Below are positions 1 through 7,543 of a stretch of 7,546 nucleotides of DNA, piece after piece. Both the position numbers and the translations under genes were made by a program. Location: NCBI GenBank assembly GCA_004525875.1, contig SPBQ01000103.1, positions 1-7,546 on the forward strand, given 5' to 3'. How positions within the stretch are numbered: position 1 is the first letter of the stretch; each line of letters starts with the position of its first letter. Source of the DNA: Myxococcales bacterium (GTDB lineage Bacteria > Desulfobacterota_B > Binatia > UBA1149 > SPBQ01). The notes under the pieces are model-generated. The model ran no database searches. It saw nothing but the letters and a program-made list of their open reading frames with translations, and was not told where the DNA came from.

Positions 1-79
1 AGCAGCCGGTCAACGCCGCCACCGCGATCATAGCCGCCGCCGTCCCCGCGCAGATGTGCACCTTGAGCCACTCGTCCAT
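1..79 (-). CDS. Probable lipoprotein, N-terminal fragment cut by window edge
   Basis: Only the first 26 codons lie in the window. An ATG at 77-79 on the minus strand follows a clear GGAGG (84-88) with a four-base spacer. The peptide begins MDEWLKVH, continues with a hydrophobic Ala/Ile/Val-rich stretch and reaches Leu-Thr-Gly-Cys at residues 23-26. This is a canonical lipobox, so Cys26 would be lipidated and the mature protein anchored in a membrane. The acidic residues in the n-region are slightly unusual, and an ordinary secreted protein is possible. The mature part is outside the window, so no function can be given. It lies downstream of the barrel gene on the same strand, separated by 97 bases, and may be co-transcribed with it. 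Confidence 0.6.
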   Translation of the reverse strand, partial: MDEWLKVHICAGTAAAMIAVAALTGC

Positions 80-176
80 GAATCCTCCATCCGTCGTGCG
101 GCGCGCTCCCATGCACCGAAACCGGATCGCCGCCGACCGAGCTACCGATACCGGCGAGCCCCGATGAAGCAACCGC

Positions 177-1271
177 TCAGCCATCCGACTTGCCCTCGAC
201 GCGCTCTTCCAGCTTCTTCAAGTACGGCCCGCCGAACAGCGCCTCGAGCCGCAGCGAGATCCCGGGCGAGATCTCCCAGTCGTGATTACGGCGCCACATG
301 AGCTCCGGCTCGATGTCGATGAACAACCACTTCGAGTAGGCCAGCCAGCGATACAGGAACTGCACCCGGTAGTCCTCCGGCTCCTGCGGCGGATCGGTCG
401 CACCGCGCACACGAAACCGCGCCCGCCATCCGCTGGACTTCCAGGTCAGCCGCTGGAACGAGATGATGGCTTTCCACTCGTAGCCGTCCGTCCCTTCCTG
501 CGATCTCTCGACCTCGCCGCGCAAGCGCGCGAGGCGCCACTGACCGAAGCGCCGATCGAGCTCCAGGCGGCTGGTGAAACCGAGCCCATCGCGCCGTTCC
601 CAGAACAGGAACTGGGTCGGACGCAGCAGGAACTTTCCGATCGGATAGGCGTACGATCCCCGCAACCTGGTGAACGGATCGGGACTCGGCCGGAACGCGA
701 GACCGGCGTCGATACTCAACTGCGCGCGTCGGTCGCGGGTGATGAAGAACCTGAGAAAGCCGGCGCCGCCGCCGTCTTCCTCACCACTGAGCCGGTCGTC
801 CTGGATGTCGTCGTCGCGCCCGCCAGCCACGACGAAGCTGAGCCGGTCGGAAAGTGCGCTCAGCCTCAGATCGAGGCGAAGACCGGGCTCGAACTCGCTG
901 CGGCCTTGGGTCGCGATCAGGCCGCCGATGCCGATTCGGATCCGGGTCTGGTTGTAGGTCTCCTCGAAACGACGGTCCTGAAAGAAGGAATCCATGCGAT
1001 CGGCCACAGCCTCGACTCCACGGCTGACAGCCGCGTGGCCGCGGTCGATCACGTTCGTGGAGGGCTCGTCGTCCTGCTCCGAATCCTCACCGCGAACGCG
1101 GCAAGGCGCGAGAACGGTCGCCACGAGAACCACGAACGCGACGGCCAAGAGCCAGCGACCGGTTATGGGTCCACCTCTTCCTGCTACCCCGAGCCCGTTA
1201 TACCGGCACCCGATCGTACGCTGAAACGTCGGCGGTCGGCGCGCGCCGCCGCTGGCGCCGTGAGCGGCCAC
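177..1271 (-). CDS. Hypothetical exported protein, probable outer-membrane beta-barrel
   Basis: I do not recognise a named family. The coordinates give the longest frame, 364 residues from a GTG with no convincing ribosome-binding site. The first 35 residues look untranslated: at residue 37 a typical signal peptide begins (TGRWLLAVAFVVLVATVLAP), followed by Cys-Arg-Val-Arg-Gly and an acidic linker. A promoter-like pair and a strong Shine-Dalgarno sequence lie inside the frame, so the real start is probably at or near 1166, giving about 329 residues. The mature part has a short helix-like segment (Val-Glu-Ala-Val-Ala-Asp), then many short alternating strands rich in Arg, Phe, Trp and Tyr with Gly/Asp turns. 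Examples are RIRIGIGGLIA, LRLDLRLSAL and, near the C-terminus, SPGISLRLEALFGG. This pattern suits an outer-membrane barrel. The C-terminus is a charged tail, not the classical terminal Phe. Its role is unknown; the beta-barrel call is inferred from sequence texture. Confidence 0.72.
   Translation of the reverse strand: MAAHGASGGARRPPTFQRTIGCRYNGLGVAGRGGPITGRWLLAVAFVVLVATVLAPCRVRGEDSEQDDEPSTNVIDRGHAAVSRGVEAVADRMDSFFQDRRFEETYNQTRIRIGIGGLIATQGRSEFEPGLRLDLRLSALSDRLSFVVAGGRDDDIQDDRLSGEEDGGGAGFLRFFITRDRRAQLSIDAGLAFRPSPDPFTRLRGSYAYPIGKFLLRPTQFLFWERRDGLGFTSRLELDRRFGQWRLARLRGEVERSQEGTDGYEWKAIISFQRLTWKSSGWRARFRVRGATDPPQEPEDYRVQFLYRWLAYSKWLFIDIEPELMWRRNHDWEISPGISLRLEALFGGPYLKKLEERVEGKSDG
1174..1182 (-). 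promoter_or_regulatory. Strong Shine-Dalgarno inside the barrel ORF, pointing to an ATA codon
   Basis: On the minus strand the sequence reads AGGAAGAGG, seven bases before an in-frame ATA at 1164-1166. That codon comes directly before the Thr-Gly-Arg-Trp-Leu-Leu signal-peptide start. Neither the GTG at 1269-1271 nor the internal GTG at 1131-1133, which would cut the signal peptide, has a comparable site. The GTG overlapping this element (GTG GAC CCA TAA) is out of frame and stops at once. Confidence 0.45.
1197..1225 (-). promoter_or_regulatory. Candidate sigma70-type promoter for the barrel gene
   Basis: Minus strand: the -10 box TATAAC (1197-1202) matches TATAAT at five of six positions. 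A weak -35, TTCAGC (1220-1225), lies exactly 17 bases upstream. Transcription would begin around 1190, leaving a leader of roughly 25 bases before 1166. The element is downstream of the GTG at 1271, which argues against that start codon. The -35 is poor, so this rests mainly on the -10 and its agreement with the Shine-Dalgarno and signal peptide. Confidence 0.4.
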
Positions 1272-1293
1272 CCGTTACGTTCTCGCCCCACCG

Positions 1294-1298
1294 GGAGG
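1294..1298 (+). promoter_or_regulatory. Ribosome-binding site fixing the start of the LEH-like gene
   Basis: GGAGG followed by a six-base AAAAGC spacer and ATG at 1305. It settles the start: the open frame extends upstream to 282, but that part lies antisense to the barrel gene and has no protein-like composition. Confidence 0.8.
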
Positions 1299-1304
1299 AA
1301 AAGC

Positions 1305-1736
1305 ATGTCAGCAGAGAACAAGAAGCTGGTCGAGGCGTTGTGGCGGGACCTCTACTCGAGGGATTTCGACAAGGTCGCGTCGTACTTCGACGCCGACAGC
1401 CACTACGAGGACGTGCCGGCGCCCGACAGCGGTGCCGACGGCGCGAGCAACATCGTCAAGCGGCTGAAGATCGGCCTGGAGCCGATCGAGAAGTACGTTC
1501 ACCACCTCCATCGCATGGTCGCCGACGGCGACACCGTCGTGACCGAACACACCGAGGACTGGCACTGGCACACCGGCGAGGTCGTGTCGTTGCCGTTCGT
1601 CTCGATTCACGTGATCAACGCCGGGAAGATCAAGCTGTGGCGTGACTACTGGGATCTGTCGACGCTGATGAACGGCGCGCCACAGTGGTGGCTCGACCGA
1701 CTTGCCGGCTACTCCGAGGCCGACTTCACCGACTGA
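1305..1736 (+). CDS. SnoaL / limonene-1,2-epoxide hydrolase-like protein (NTF2-like fold)
   Basis: The 143-residue protein has the layout of the small alpha+beta-cone NTF2-like superfamily: N-terminal helices (ENKKLVEALWRDLYSRDFDKV), a pocket segment HYEDVPAP (33-40), a variable middle, and the last strands SLPFVSIHVI (95-104) and KIKLWRDYWDL (108-118). The Tyr-x-Asn/Asp-x-Pro segment and the final WRDY(F/W)D motif recall limonene-1,2-epoxide hydrolase (LEH), which uses a Tyr/Asn pair and an Asp-Arg-Asp triad. Here Tyr34 and Asp113 remain, but the positions I align with Asn, Arg and Asp appear as Asp36, His82 and Glu84. Epoxide hydrolysis is therefore uncertain; it may be another small-molecule hydrolase, isomerase or binding protein. 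The pocket region is rich in His and Trp (EHTEDWHWHTGE, 81-92). It stands alone on the plus strand, and its 3' end overlaps the convergent lipoprotein gene by 28 bases. Confidence 0.85.
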   Translation: MSAENKKLVEALWRDLYSRDFDKVASYFDADSHYEDVPAPDSGADGASNIVKRLKIGLEPIEKYVHHLHRMVADGDTVVTEHTEDWHWHTGEVVSLPFVSIHVINAGKIKLWRDYWDLSTLMNGAPQWWLDRLAGYSEADFTD

Positions 1737-2257
1737 GCGCTGCCGGCGACGATCGCGGTAACGGCTGCGGAATCGCCGATATACTCGACCGCGACGATCT
1801 CCAGGTCGTCCACGCGCAGAACCGTGACCAGCCCTGCGCGGGCCGGGAAGCGAGCGGTCGCATCGCCATCGCGGTCCAGCAGCATCGGATAGGGCCGCTT
1901 GCGCATCTTCGGCAGCGCCAGCAGGCGCGCGACCATGGCGGGCATGGCGCTGATGTCGGACACATAGACGACGTGGCGCGCGTCGAGCTGCTCGGCCGTC
2001 GTGTCCGCGAGCGCGGCCTTGACGATGTCGCCGGCGTCCATGTCGCGCGTGAACAGGATCACATCCGACGAAGCATCGACGGCACGCTCGACGCCGTGCT
2101 GATCCTCGAGGACGACTCGCTCCAAGCGCTCGCCCACGCCGTACGGCCCGTCGGCCCCGGCGGCAGCCGCCGGGCTGCAGCCCGTAACGACCGCGAAGAC
2201 GATCGCCGTCGCCCGTGCCCACCCTCGCCTCCTCTGTGGCGTGCGATCCATCTTCAC
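1709..2257 (-). CDS. Thioredoxin-fold-like lipoprotein of unknown function
   Basis: The 182-residue protein starts at GTG 2257, 10 bases after the stop of the preceding gene; an in-frame ATG at 2251 is equally possible. Neither has a clear Shine-Dalgarno, so translational coupling is likely. An Arg-rich n-region (about 5-15) and a hydrophobic stretch lead to Val-Thr-Gly-Cys at 24-27, a good lipobox, followed by an Ala-rich linker. The mature part begins GVGERLERVVLEDQHG, resembling the opening of redoxin/AhpC-TSA-like domains. A strand then leads into DVILFTRDMDA (65-75), where a redoxin would carry its active-site Cys. There is none, and Cys27 is the only cysteine in the protein. Later segments VVYVSDIS, MPAMV and LPKMRKRPYPMLLDRDG fit a thioredoxin-type alternation. 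I recall related proteins under unreliable dehydrogenase labels; no flavin-binding motif is visible. Probably a non-catalytic periplasmic protein, last gene of the operon. Confidence 0.75.
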   Translation of the reverse strand: MKMDRTPQRRRGWARATAIVFAVVTGCSPAAAAGADGPYGVGERLERVVLEDQHGVERAVDASSDVILFTRDMDAGDIVKAALADTTAEQLDARHVVYVSDISAMPAMVARLLALPKMRKRPYPMLLDRDGDATARFPARAGLVTVLRVDDLEIVAVEYIGDSAAVTAIVAGSAQSVKSASE

Positions 2258-2267
2258 GTTACCGGCG

Positions 2268-2636
2268 TCACGTGACCGAATAGATGATCAGAGCGCCGAG
2301 GCCACACGCCGCCACGCCCCACAGGCGAAGCACCAGATCGGACTGGTTCTCCCACCAGCGCGCGAAGGCACCGATCCGTTCGGTTCCGAGCACGGGGATG
2401 ATCAGTCCGGCAGCAATCAAGGAATAGCCGAGCCCGCGCACCAGTATCGGGGAACGGGCATCGTCGGCGACCGCGACCAGGAGCACGCCCATGACCACTC
2501 GCAGCGCCACGGCCATGTACAGCCGCTTCGGCTCGACCCAGTACTCGATCGATCGCCTGAGGAAGGCCGGGGTGGCGACCGCGAACGCGCTGAACGCGAT
2601 GATCATCACGCCGATGACGACAACCAGGAGCAGCAT
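2268..2636 (-). CDS. Small integral membrane protein with four predicted helices
   Basis: The 122-residue protein starts at ATG 2636, preceded by GAAGG with an eight-base spacer and 15 bases after the glutamate dehydrogenase stop. Four hydrophobic segments are visible: residues 2-25 (Leu/Val/Ile-rich), 41-57 (MAVALRVVMGVLLVAVA), 64-84 (ILVRGLGYSLIAAGLIIPVLG) and 105-121 (LWGVAACGLGALIIYSV). They are joined by basic or charged loops (FLRRSIEYWVEPKRLY; TERIGAFARWWENQSD). There is one Cys, no catalytic motif and no sign of a signal peptide separate from helix 1. I do not recognise the family. The tight spacing to both neighbours supports co-transcription with glutamate dehydrogenase upstream and the lipoprotein downstream. 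A link to either is inference from position only. Confidence 0.8.
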   Translation of the reverse strand: MLLLVVVIGVMIIAFSAFAVATPAFLRRSIEYWVEPKRLYMAVALRVVMGVLLVAVADDARSPILVRGLGYSLIAAGLIIPVLGTERIGAFARWWENQSDLVLRLWGVAACGLGALIIYSVT

Positions 2637-2651
2637 GGAATCAGCCTTCGA

Positions 2652-4130
2652 TCAGAGCGCGTACTCGACGTAGTACCGTACGACCTTCTCGATCGCGACG
2701 ATGTAGGCCGCTGTACGAAGGTCGGGAACATCATCGCGCGAGCGCCAGACCTCGCGGATCTGCTGGTAGGCCAGGCGCATCGTATCCTCGAGGCCGGAGC
2801 GGACCAGGTTGAGCTCATCGACGTGTCGTCTGAGCCCGTCGGCCATCGCCGCCGGCACCGGCGCACTGGCCAGTGCCTCGATCGCGGAGATCATCGCCTC
2901 GCTGCGCATCTCGACCATTCGACGCTCCATACGGCCGAAACGCATTCTCGAGAGGTTCTTGATCCACTCGAAGTACGAGACGGTCACGCCGCCGGCGTTG
3001 GCGTACAGGTCGGGGACGATCAGCACGCCCTTGTCGCGCAGTATGGCGTCGGCGGGATACGTCACGGGACCGTTGGCTGCCTCGATGATGATGCGGGCCT
3101 TGATGCGGTCGGCGTTCTCGCGCGTGATCTGGGCCTCGAGGGCGGCTGGAACGAGGATGTCGCAGTCGTGCTCCAGCACGCTTGCACCGTCCTTCACGTA
3201 CTTGGCCCCCGGGAAGCCCTTGACGCCGCCGGTCTCGCGGAGATAGTCGGCAACGTTCTGAACGCGCAGGCCGTCTTCGTTGATGATCGCCCCGTCGCGC
3301 TCGATGATGGCGATGATCTTCGCGCCGTCCTCTTCGTCGAGGAACTTGCCGGCGTGGTAGCCCACGTTGCCGAGCCCCTGCAGCACCACGCGCTTGGCGC
3401 CCAGACCGCCTTCGAGCCCGGCCGACTCGACGTCCTCGCGGTGGCGGAACAGCTCCTGGAGCGCATACTGCACTCCCCTGCCCGTCGCCTCGACACGCCC
3501 GTGGATGCCGCCGAATTCGGGCGGCTTACCGGTCACGCAGGCGTCCGCGTAGATATCGTCCGGATGCAGCGTGCGGTAGGTGTGCGCGATCCATCCCATC
3601 TCGCGCGCTCCCGTGCCCATGTCGGGGGCGGGAACGTTCAGGCTCGGGCTGAGGTAGCCTTGCCGGTCGAGCTCGATCGCGAAGCGACGGGTGATCATCT
3701 CCATCTCGTCACGATCGTACTCGCCGGGATCGAGCCTGAGCCCACCCTTCGATCCGCCGAACGGCACGTCGACAACGGCGCACTTGAAAGTCATCAGGCT
3801 GGCCAGCGCCTCGACCTCTTCCTGGCAGACGCTCGGTGCGAAGCGGATCCCACCCTTGGCCGGCAGCTTGTGATCGCTGTGGTTGGCGCGCCACCCCTCG
3901 ATGATGCGGTACTCTCCGCGAATCTTGATCGGGATGCGCATCTGGTAGACCGATCGGCACGTCCGGATCACGTCGCCGAGACCGGCCGGCAGACCCATGC
4001 GCTCGATGGCCGCATCGACCATGTGGTTGACGCTGTCGAGGAAGCGGATTGCGTCGACGTCGGGCGGCATTCCAACGTCTTGTTTCGTCTTGGCTTTCGC
4101 CGTCTTCGTCGTCTTCGAGGATCGAGCCAC
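2652..4130 (-). CDS. gdh: Glutamate dehydrogenase, mitochondrial-like type (ELFV dehydrogenase family)
   Basis: Catalyses reversible oxidative deamination of glutamate to 2-oxoglutarate and ammonium with NAD(P)H, in the cytoplasm. I chose GTG 4130, ten bases after the rpe stop, giving 492 residues; the frame is open to 4181, and ATG 4070 is another possible start. Residues 2-17 are Lys/Thr-rich. Numbered from the GTG, the substrate-domain residues are Lys92 (AKGGIRF), Lys116 (TFKCAVVDVPFGG), catalytic Lys128 (GGSKGG) and Asp170 (VPAPDMGTG). Their spacing nearly matches the Clostridium symbiosum set 89/113/125/165. The Rossmann loop is GLGNVG (252-257), and a Glu follows the second strand (IIERDG), which may favour NAD. 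NAGGVTVSYFEW (378-389) and DLRTAAYIVAIEKV (470-483) are family hallmarks. Wording such as KCAVVDVPFGG, CDILVPAA and DLRTAAY, plus a roughly 50-residue insert where animal enzymes carry the antenna, recalls mitochondrial enzymes more than short bacterial ones. Cofactor and direction cannot be settled here. Confidence 0.95.
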   Translation of the reverse strand: MARSSKTTKTAKAKTKQDVGMPPDVDAIRFLDSVNHMVDAAIERMGLPAGLGDVIRTCRSVYQMRIPIKIRGEYRIIEGWRANHSDHKLPAKGGIRFAPSVCQEEVEALASLMTFKCAVVDVPFGGSKGGLRLDPGEYDRDEMEMITRRFAIELDRQGYLSPSLNVPAPDMGTGAREMGWIAHTYRTLHPDDIYADACVTGKPPEFGGIHGRVEATGRGVQYALQELFRHREDVESAGLEGGLGAKRVVLQGLGNVGYHAGKFLDEEDGAKIIAIIERDGAIINEDGLRVQNVADYLRETGGVKGFPGAKYVKDGASVLEHDCDILVPAALEAQITRENADRIKARIIIEAANGPVTYPADAILRDKGVLIVPDLYANAGGVTVSYFEWIKNLSRMRFGRMERRMVEMRSEAMISAIEALASAPVPAAMADGLRRHVDELNLVRSGLEDTMRLAYQQIREVWRSRDDVPDLRTAAYIVAIEKVVRYYVEYAL

Positions 4131-4140
4131 GCGTACCCCG

Positions 4141-4815
4141 TCAGCCCCCGACCTTGGCGAGCTCCGCGCGCATCGCCGCAATCGTGGCCTTGTAGTCTCC
4201 TGAACCGAAGATCGCGGAGCCGGACACGAAGGTGTCCGCTCCCGCCTCGGCGATCTCGCCGATATTGTCCACAGTCACGCCGCCATCGATCTCGAGCCGG
4301 ATGTCGAGCCCCGCGCCGTCAATCATCTCTCGCACGCGGCGCAGCTTCGGCAACGCGCTGCCGATGAACTTCTGTCCACCGAAGCCCGGATTGACCGACA
4401 TCAGCAGGACCATGTCGACCTTGTCGAGCACGTAGTCGATGTGATCCAGCGGGGTGGCCGGGTTGAAGACCAGGCCCGACTTGCAACCGCAGTCGCGCAC
4501 GAGCTGCAGCGAGCGATCGACGTGCTCGGACGCTTCGGGATGGAACGTGATGTAGGTGGCGCCCGCATCGGCGAAGTCAGGGATGATCCGATCCACCGGC
4601 TTCACCATCAGGTGCACGTCGACATCCGCCGTCACGCCGTGCTTACGCAGGGCGCGGACGACCAGCGGACCTGCCGTCAGGTTCGGGACGTAGTGATTGT
4701 CCATCACGTCGAAGTGGACGATATCGGCGCCGGCGGCGAGCACGGCATCGACCTCTTCACCGAGACGCGCGAAGTTCGCCGAGAGAATCGAAGGTGCGAT
4801 CTTGTAGTCGGGCAT
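4141..4815 (-). CDS. rpe: Ribulose-phosphate 3-epimerase
   Basis: Interconverts D-ribulose-5-phosphate and D-xylulose-5-phosphate in the pentose phosphate and Calvin pathways. The 224-residue length is typical for this single-domain TIM barrel. Family motifs appear in order: APSILSANF (7-15, Ser9), [12 protein letters not shown] (34-45), DVHLMV (66-71), [10 protein letters not shown] (139-148) and LEIDGGV (174-180). The metal and acid-base residues are His34, Asp36, His68 and Asp177. The phosphate is bound by the GFGG loop, GGV and SGSAIF (198-203). All key residues are present, so the enzyme should be active. Translation starts at ATG 4815 with no evident Shine-Dalgarno. It lies 132 bases after pgi and 10 bases before the gdh start. 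No second rpe-type or rbcL gene is visible, so a Calvin-cycle role is not indicated. Confidence 0.97.
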   Translation of the reverse strand: MPDYKIAPSILSANFARLGEEVDAVLAAGADIVHFDVMDNHYVPNLTAGPLVVRALRKHGVTADVDVHLMVKPVDRIIPDFADAGATYITFHPEASEHVDRSLQLVRDCGCKSGLVFNPATPLDHIDYVLDKVDMVLLMSVNPGFGGQKFIGSALPKLRRVREMIDGAGLDIRLEIDGGVTVDNIGEIAEAGADTFVSGSAIFGSGDYKATIAAMRAELAKVGG

Positions 4816-4866
4816 CGGAAATCGAGGTACTAGTCCATTCCCGGCAGCGTGTCGACCGGGTAGCCG

Positions 4867-4886
4867 GCTCGCGAGCGGCGCGCTCG
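4867..4886. repeat. Overlapping GC-rich palindromes between pgi and rpe
   Basis: The 132-base gap 4816-4947 holds GCTCGCGAGC (4867-4876), a perfect palindrome. It overlaps CGAGCG-GCG-CGCTCG (4872-4886), a six-base-pair hairpin with a three-base loop. No T-run follows on the minus strand, so this is not a standard intrinsic terminator. It may be an mRNA processing or attenuation structure, or only GC-rich chance. A TTGACA matching the -35 consensus lies at 4937-4942 on the minus strand but has no acceptable -10. Confidence 0.3.
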
Positions 4887-4947
4887 GGCCAGATCAAAGT
4901 CGCTAGGGACTTCACGGACACCGGGCACGCTGGGAATGTCAACGGCG

Positions 4948-6609
<1,662 letters not shown>

Positions 6610-6844
6610 GCGCAACGGCCCTCGGCGCCGCGCGTGTACGCGGCCCGCCGACGACCGCGGCAGCATAACCACCGACGGTCACGAGTGCTAGCGCTGACTA
6701 TTCATGAACGCTCCTCTCATGAACGCTCGTCGGAGCAGAGTGCTTCATGAATCGTCCGGGCTAGAGGAACGGGCGAAAAGTCCGGCGTCGCGGATTGCGT
6801 ATCGCGGGGGCTTCCCACATCCTCGCAGCCGGGTAGCACGAGCG
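6610..6844. promoter_or_regulatory. Divergent intergenic region between pgi and rpiA
   Basis: These 235 bases separate two divergent starts and should contain both promoters. I cannot assign either firmly. For pgi the best -10 is TATGCT on the minus strand (6660-6665, four of six) with only a weak -35. For rpiA no good pair is visible. The middle holds a cluster of TTCATGAA-type repeats, reported separately. No RNA gene or convincing small reading frame is seen. Confidence 0.45.
6701..6756. repeat. Three-copy TTCATGAA-type repeat cluster, candidate operator
   Basis: Three related 13-base units occur between the divergent genes: TTCATGAACGCTC (6701-6713), CTCATGAACGCTC (6716-6728) and TTCATGAATCGTC (6744-6756). 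Units 1 and 3 each contain the perfect 8-base palindrome TTCATGAA; unit 2 has only the inner TCATGA. Starts are 15 and 28 bases apart, so the two full palindromes are 43 bases apart, about four helical turns. This geometry suits a dimeric regulator binding on one face of the DNA and controlling pgi, rpiA or both. It is AT-richer than its surroundings. A chance 15-base duplication of units 1 and 2 is the alternative. Confidence 0.5.
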
Positions 6845-7519
6845 ATGACGTCCCGGGGAGAGAGCGCCAAGGAACGTGCAGGACGCGCGGCCGCCGAGCA
6901 TGTTGAGGACGGCATGCGGGTCGGGCTCGGCACCGGGTCGACGATCACGCACACCCTCCACGCGCTCGCCGAACACGGCCGCGACATCCTCTGCGCCGCC
7001 ACCTCCGAGCGAACCCACGCGCTCGCTGCCGAGCTCGGCATCCGCGTCGTCTCGCCCGACGAGATCGGCGCGCTCGACATCGCGATCGACGGCGCCGACG
7101 AGATCGACCCGTACCTGAATCTCATCAAGGGCGGTGGCGGCGCACACACGCGCGAGAAGATCGTGGCCGAGATGGCCGCTCGCTTCATCGTCGTGGCCGA
7201 CGAGTCGAAGCTCGTCGACACGCTCGGCGACTTCAAGCTTCCGATCGAGGCCCTGCCGTTCGCGCCCGGCGTCGTCGCGGCGCGCCTGCTTGCGCTCGGC
7301 GCGAGACGCGTGGAGCAGCGCGAGACGCTGAGCGACAACGGCAACGTGCTGCTCGATGCCGACTTCGGGCTCATCGACGATCCGGCGGGGCTGGCCGTCG
7401 CGCTCGACGCCGTACCCGGCCTGGTGGAACACGGGCTCTTCCTGGCCTCCACGGTGGAGAGAGCGCTGGTCGGCACTACGGACGGCGTCCGCGAGATCAC
7501 ACACCCCGTCAAGAGATAG
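6845..7519 (+). CDS. rpiA: Ribose-5-phosphate isomerase A
   Basis: Interconverts ribose-5-phosphate and ribulose-5-phosphate in the non-oxidative pentose phosphate pathway. From ATG 6845 the protein is 224 residues, near the 219 of E. coli RpiA. The frame is open back to 6704, but that extension is Arg-rich and falls in the repeat cluster. The start has no strong Shine-Dalgarno. Motifs in order are VGLGTGST (26-33, phosphate loop), IDGADEID (81-88), LIKGGGGAHTREK (93-105), DNGNVLLD (164-171) and PGLVEHGLF (191-199). By comparison with E. coli RpiA (Asp81, Asp84, Lys94, Glu103), the active-site residues are Asp82, Asp85, Lys95 and Glu104, all present. With Rpe and Pgi encoded divergently next to it, the neighbourhood supplies three adjoining sugar-phosphate isomerisation steps. 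Confidence 0.97.
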   Translation: MTSRGESAKERAGRAAAEHVEDGMRVGLGTGSTITHTLHALAEHGRDILCAATSERTHALAAELGIRVVSPDEIGALDIAIDGADEIDPYLNLIKGGGGAHTREKIVAEMAARFIVVADESKLVDTLGDFKLPIEALPFAPGVVAARLLALGARRVEQRETLSDNGNVLLDADFGLIDDPAGLAVALDAVPGLVEHGLFLASTVERALVGTTDGVREITHPVKR

Positions 7520-7526
7520 CGCTGCA

Positions 7527-7543
7527 GTCCGGCGCGCCCGGAC
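7527..7543 (+). terminator. Possible hairpin terminator after rpiA, cut by window edge
   Basis: GTCCGG-CGCGC-CCGGAC forms a perfect six-base-pair stem with a five-base loop, beginning eight bases after the rpiA stop. Only three bases follow before the window ends, so a T-run cannot be checked. Position favours a terminator, but any GC-rich hairpin would look the same. Confidence 0.35.

Noticed and set aside
282..1304. Upstream in-frame extension of the LEH-like gene
   Set aside because: It is antisense to the barrel gene, while a strong GGAGG at 1294-1298 fixes the start at 1305 and the protein from there is full length for the family.
2241..4367. A 708-codon plus-strand open frame spanning gdh and its neighbours, and a 604-codon plus-strand frame at 4936-6750 over pgi
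   Set aside because: Both lie antisense to genes with complete family motifs. They have His/Asp/Arg-rich composition with no recognisable domain, as expected from GC-rich antisense frames.
4937..4942. Perfect TTGACA (minus strand) as a promoter for rpe
   Set aside because: No -10-like hexamer occurs 16-18 bases downstream (TGTCCG, GTCCGT or TCCGTG), and the hexamer borders the pgi stop. Kept only as a remark.
6683..6746. GAGTGCTA (6683-6690) and GAGTGCTT (6738-6745), resembling half of a CIRCE heat-shock element
   Set aside because: Both copies have the same orientation and lack the inverted TTAGCACTC partner nine bases away, so there is no HrcA-type operator.
6764..6785. GAGGAA followed by AAAGTCCGG, reminiscent of the conserved start of RNase P RNA
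   Set aside because: The motif is broken by an insertion, and no second conserved segment or room for the full RNA exists before rpiA.
6704..6844. Longer RpiA starting at ATG 6704 or 6719
   Set aside because: The extra 47 residues are unlike any RpiA N-terminus, and the first part is translation of the DNA repeats (Met-Asn-Ala twice). ATG 6845 gives the normal family length.
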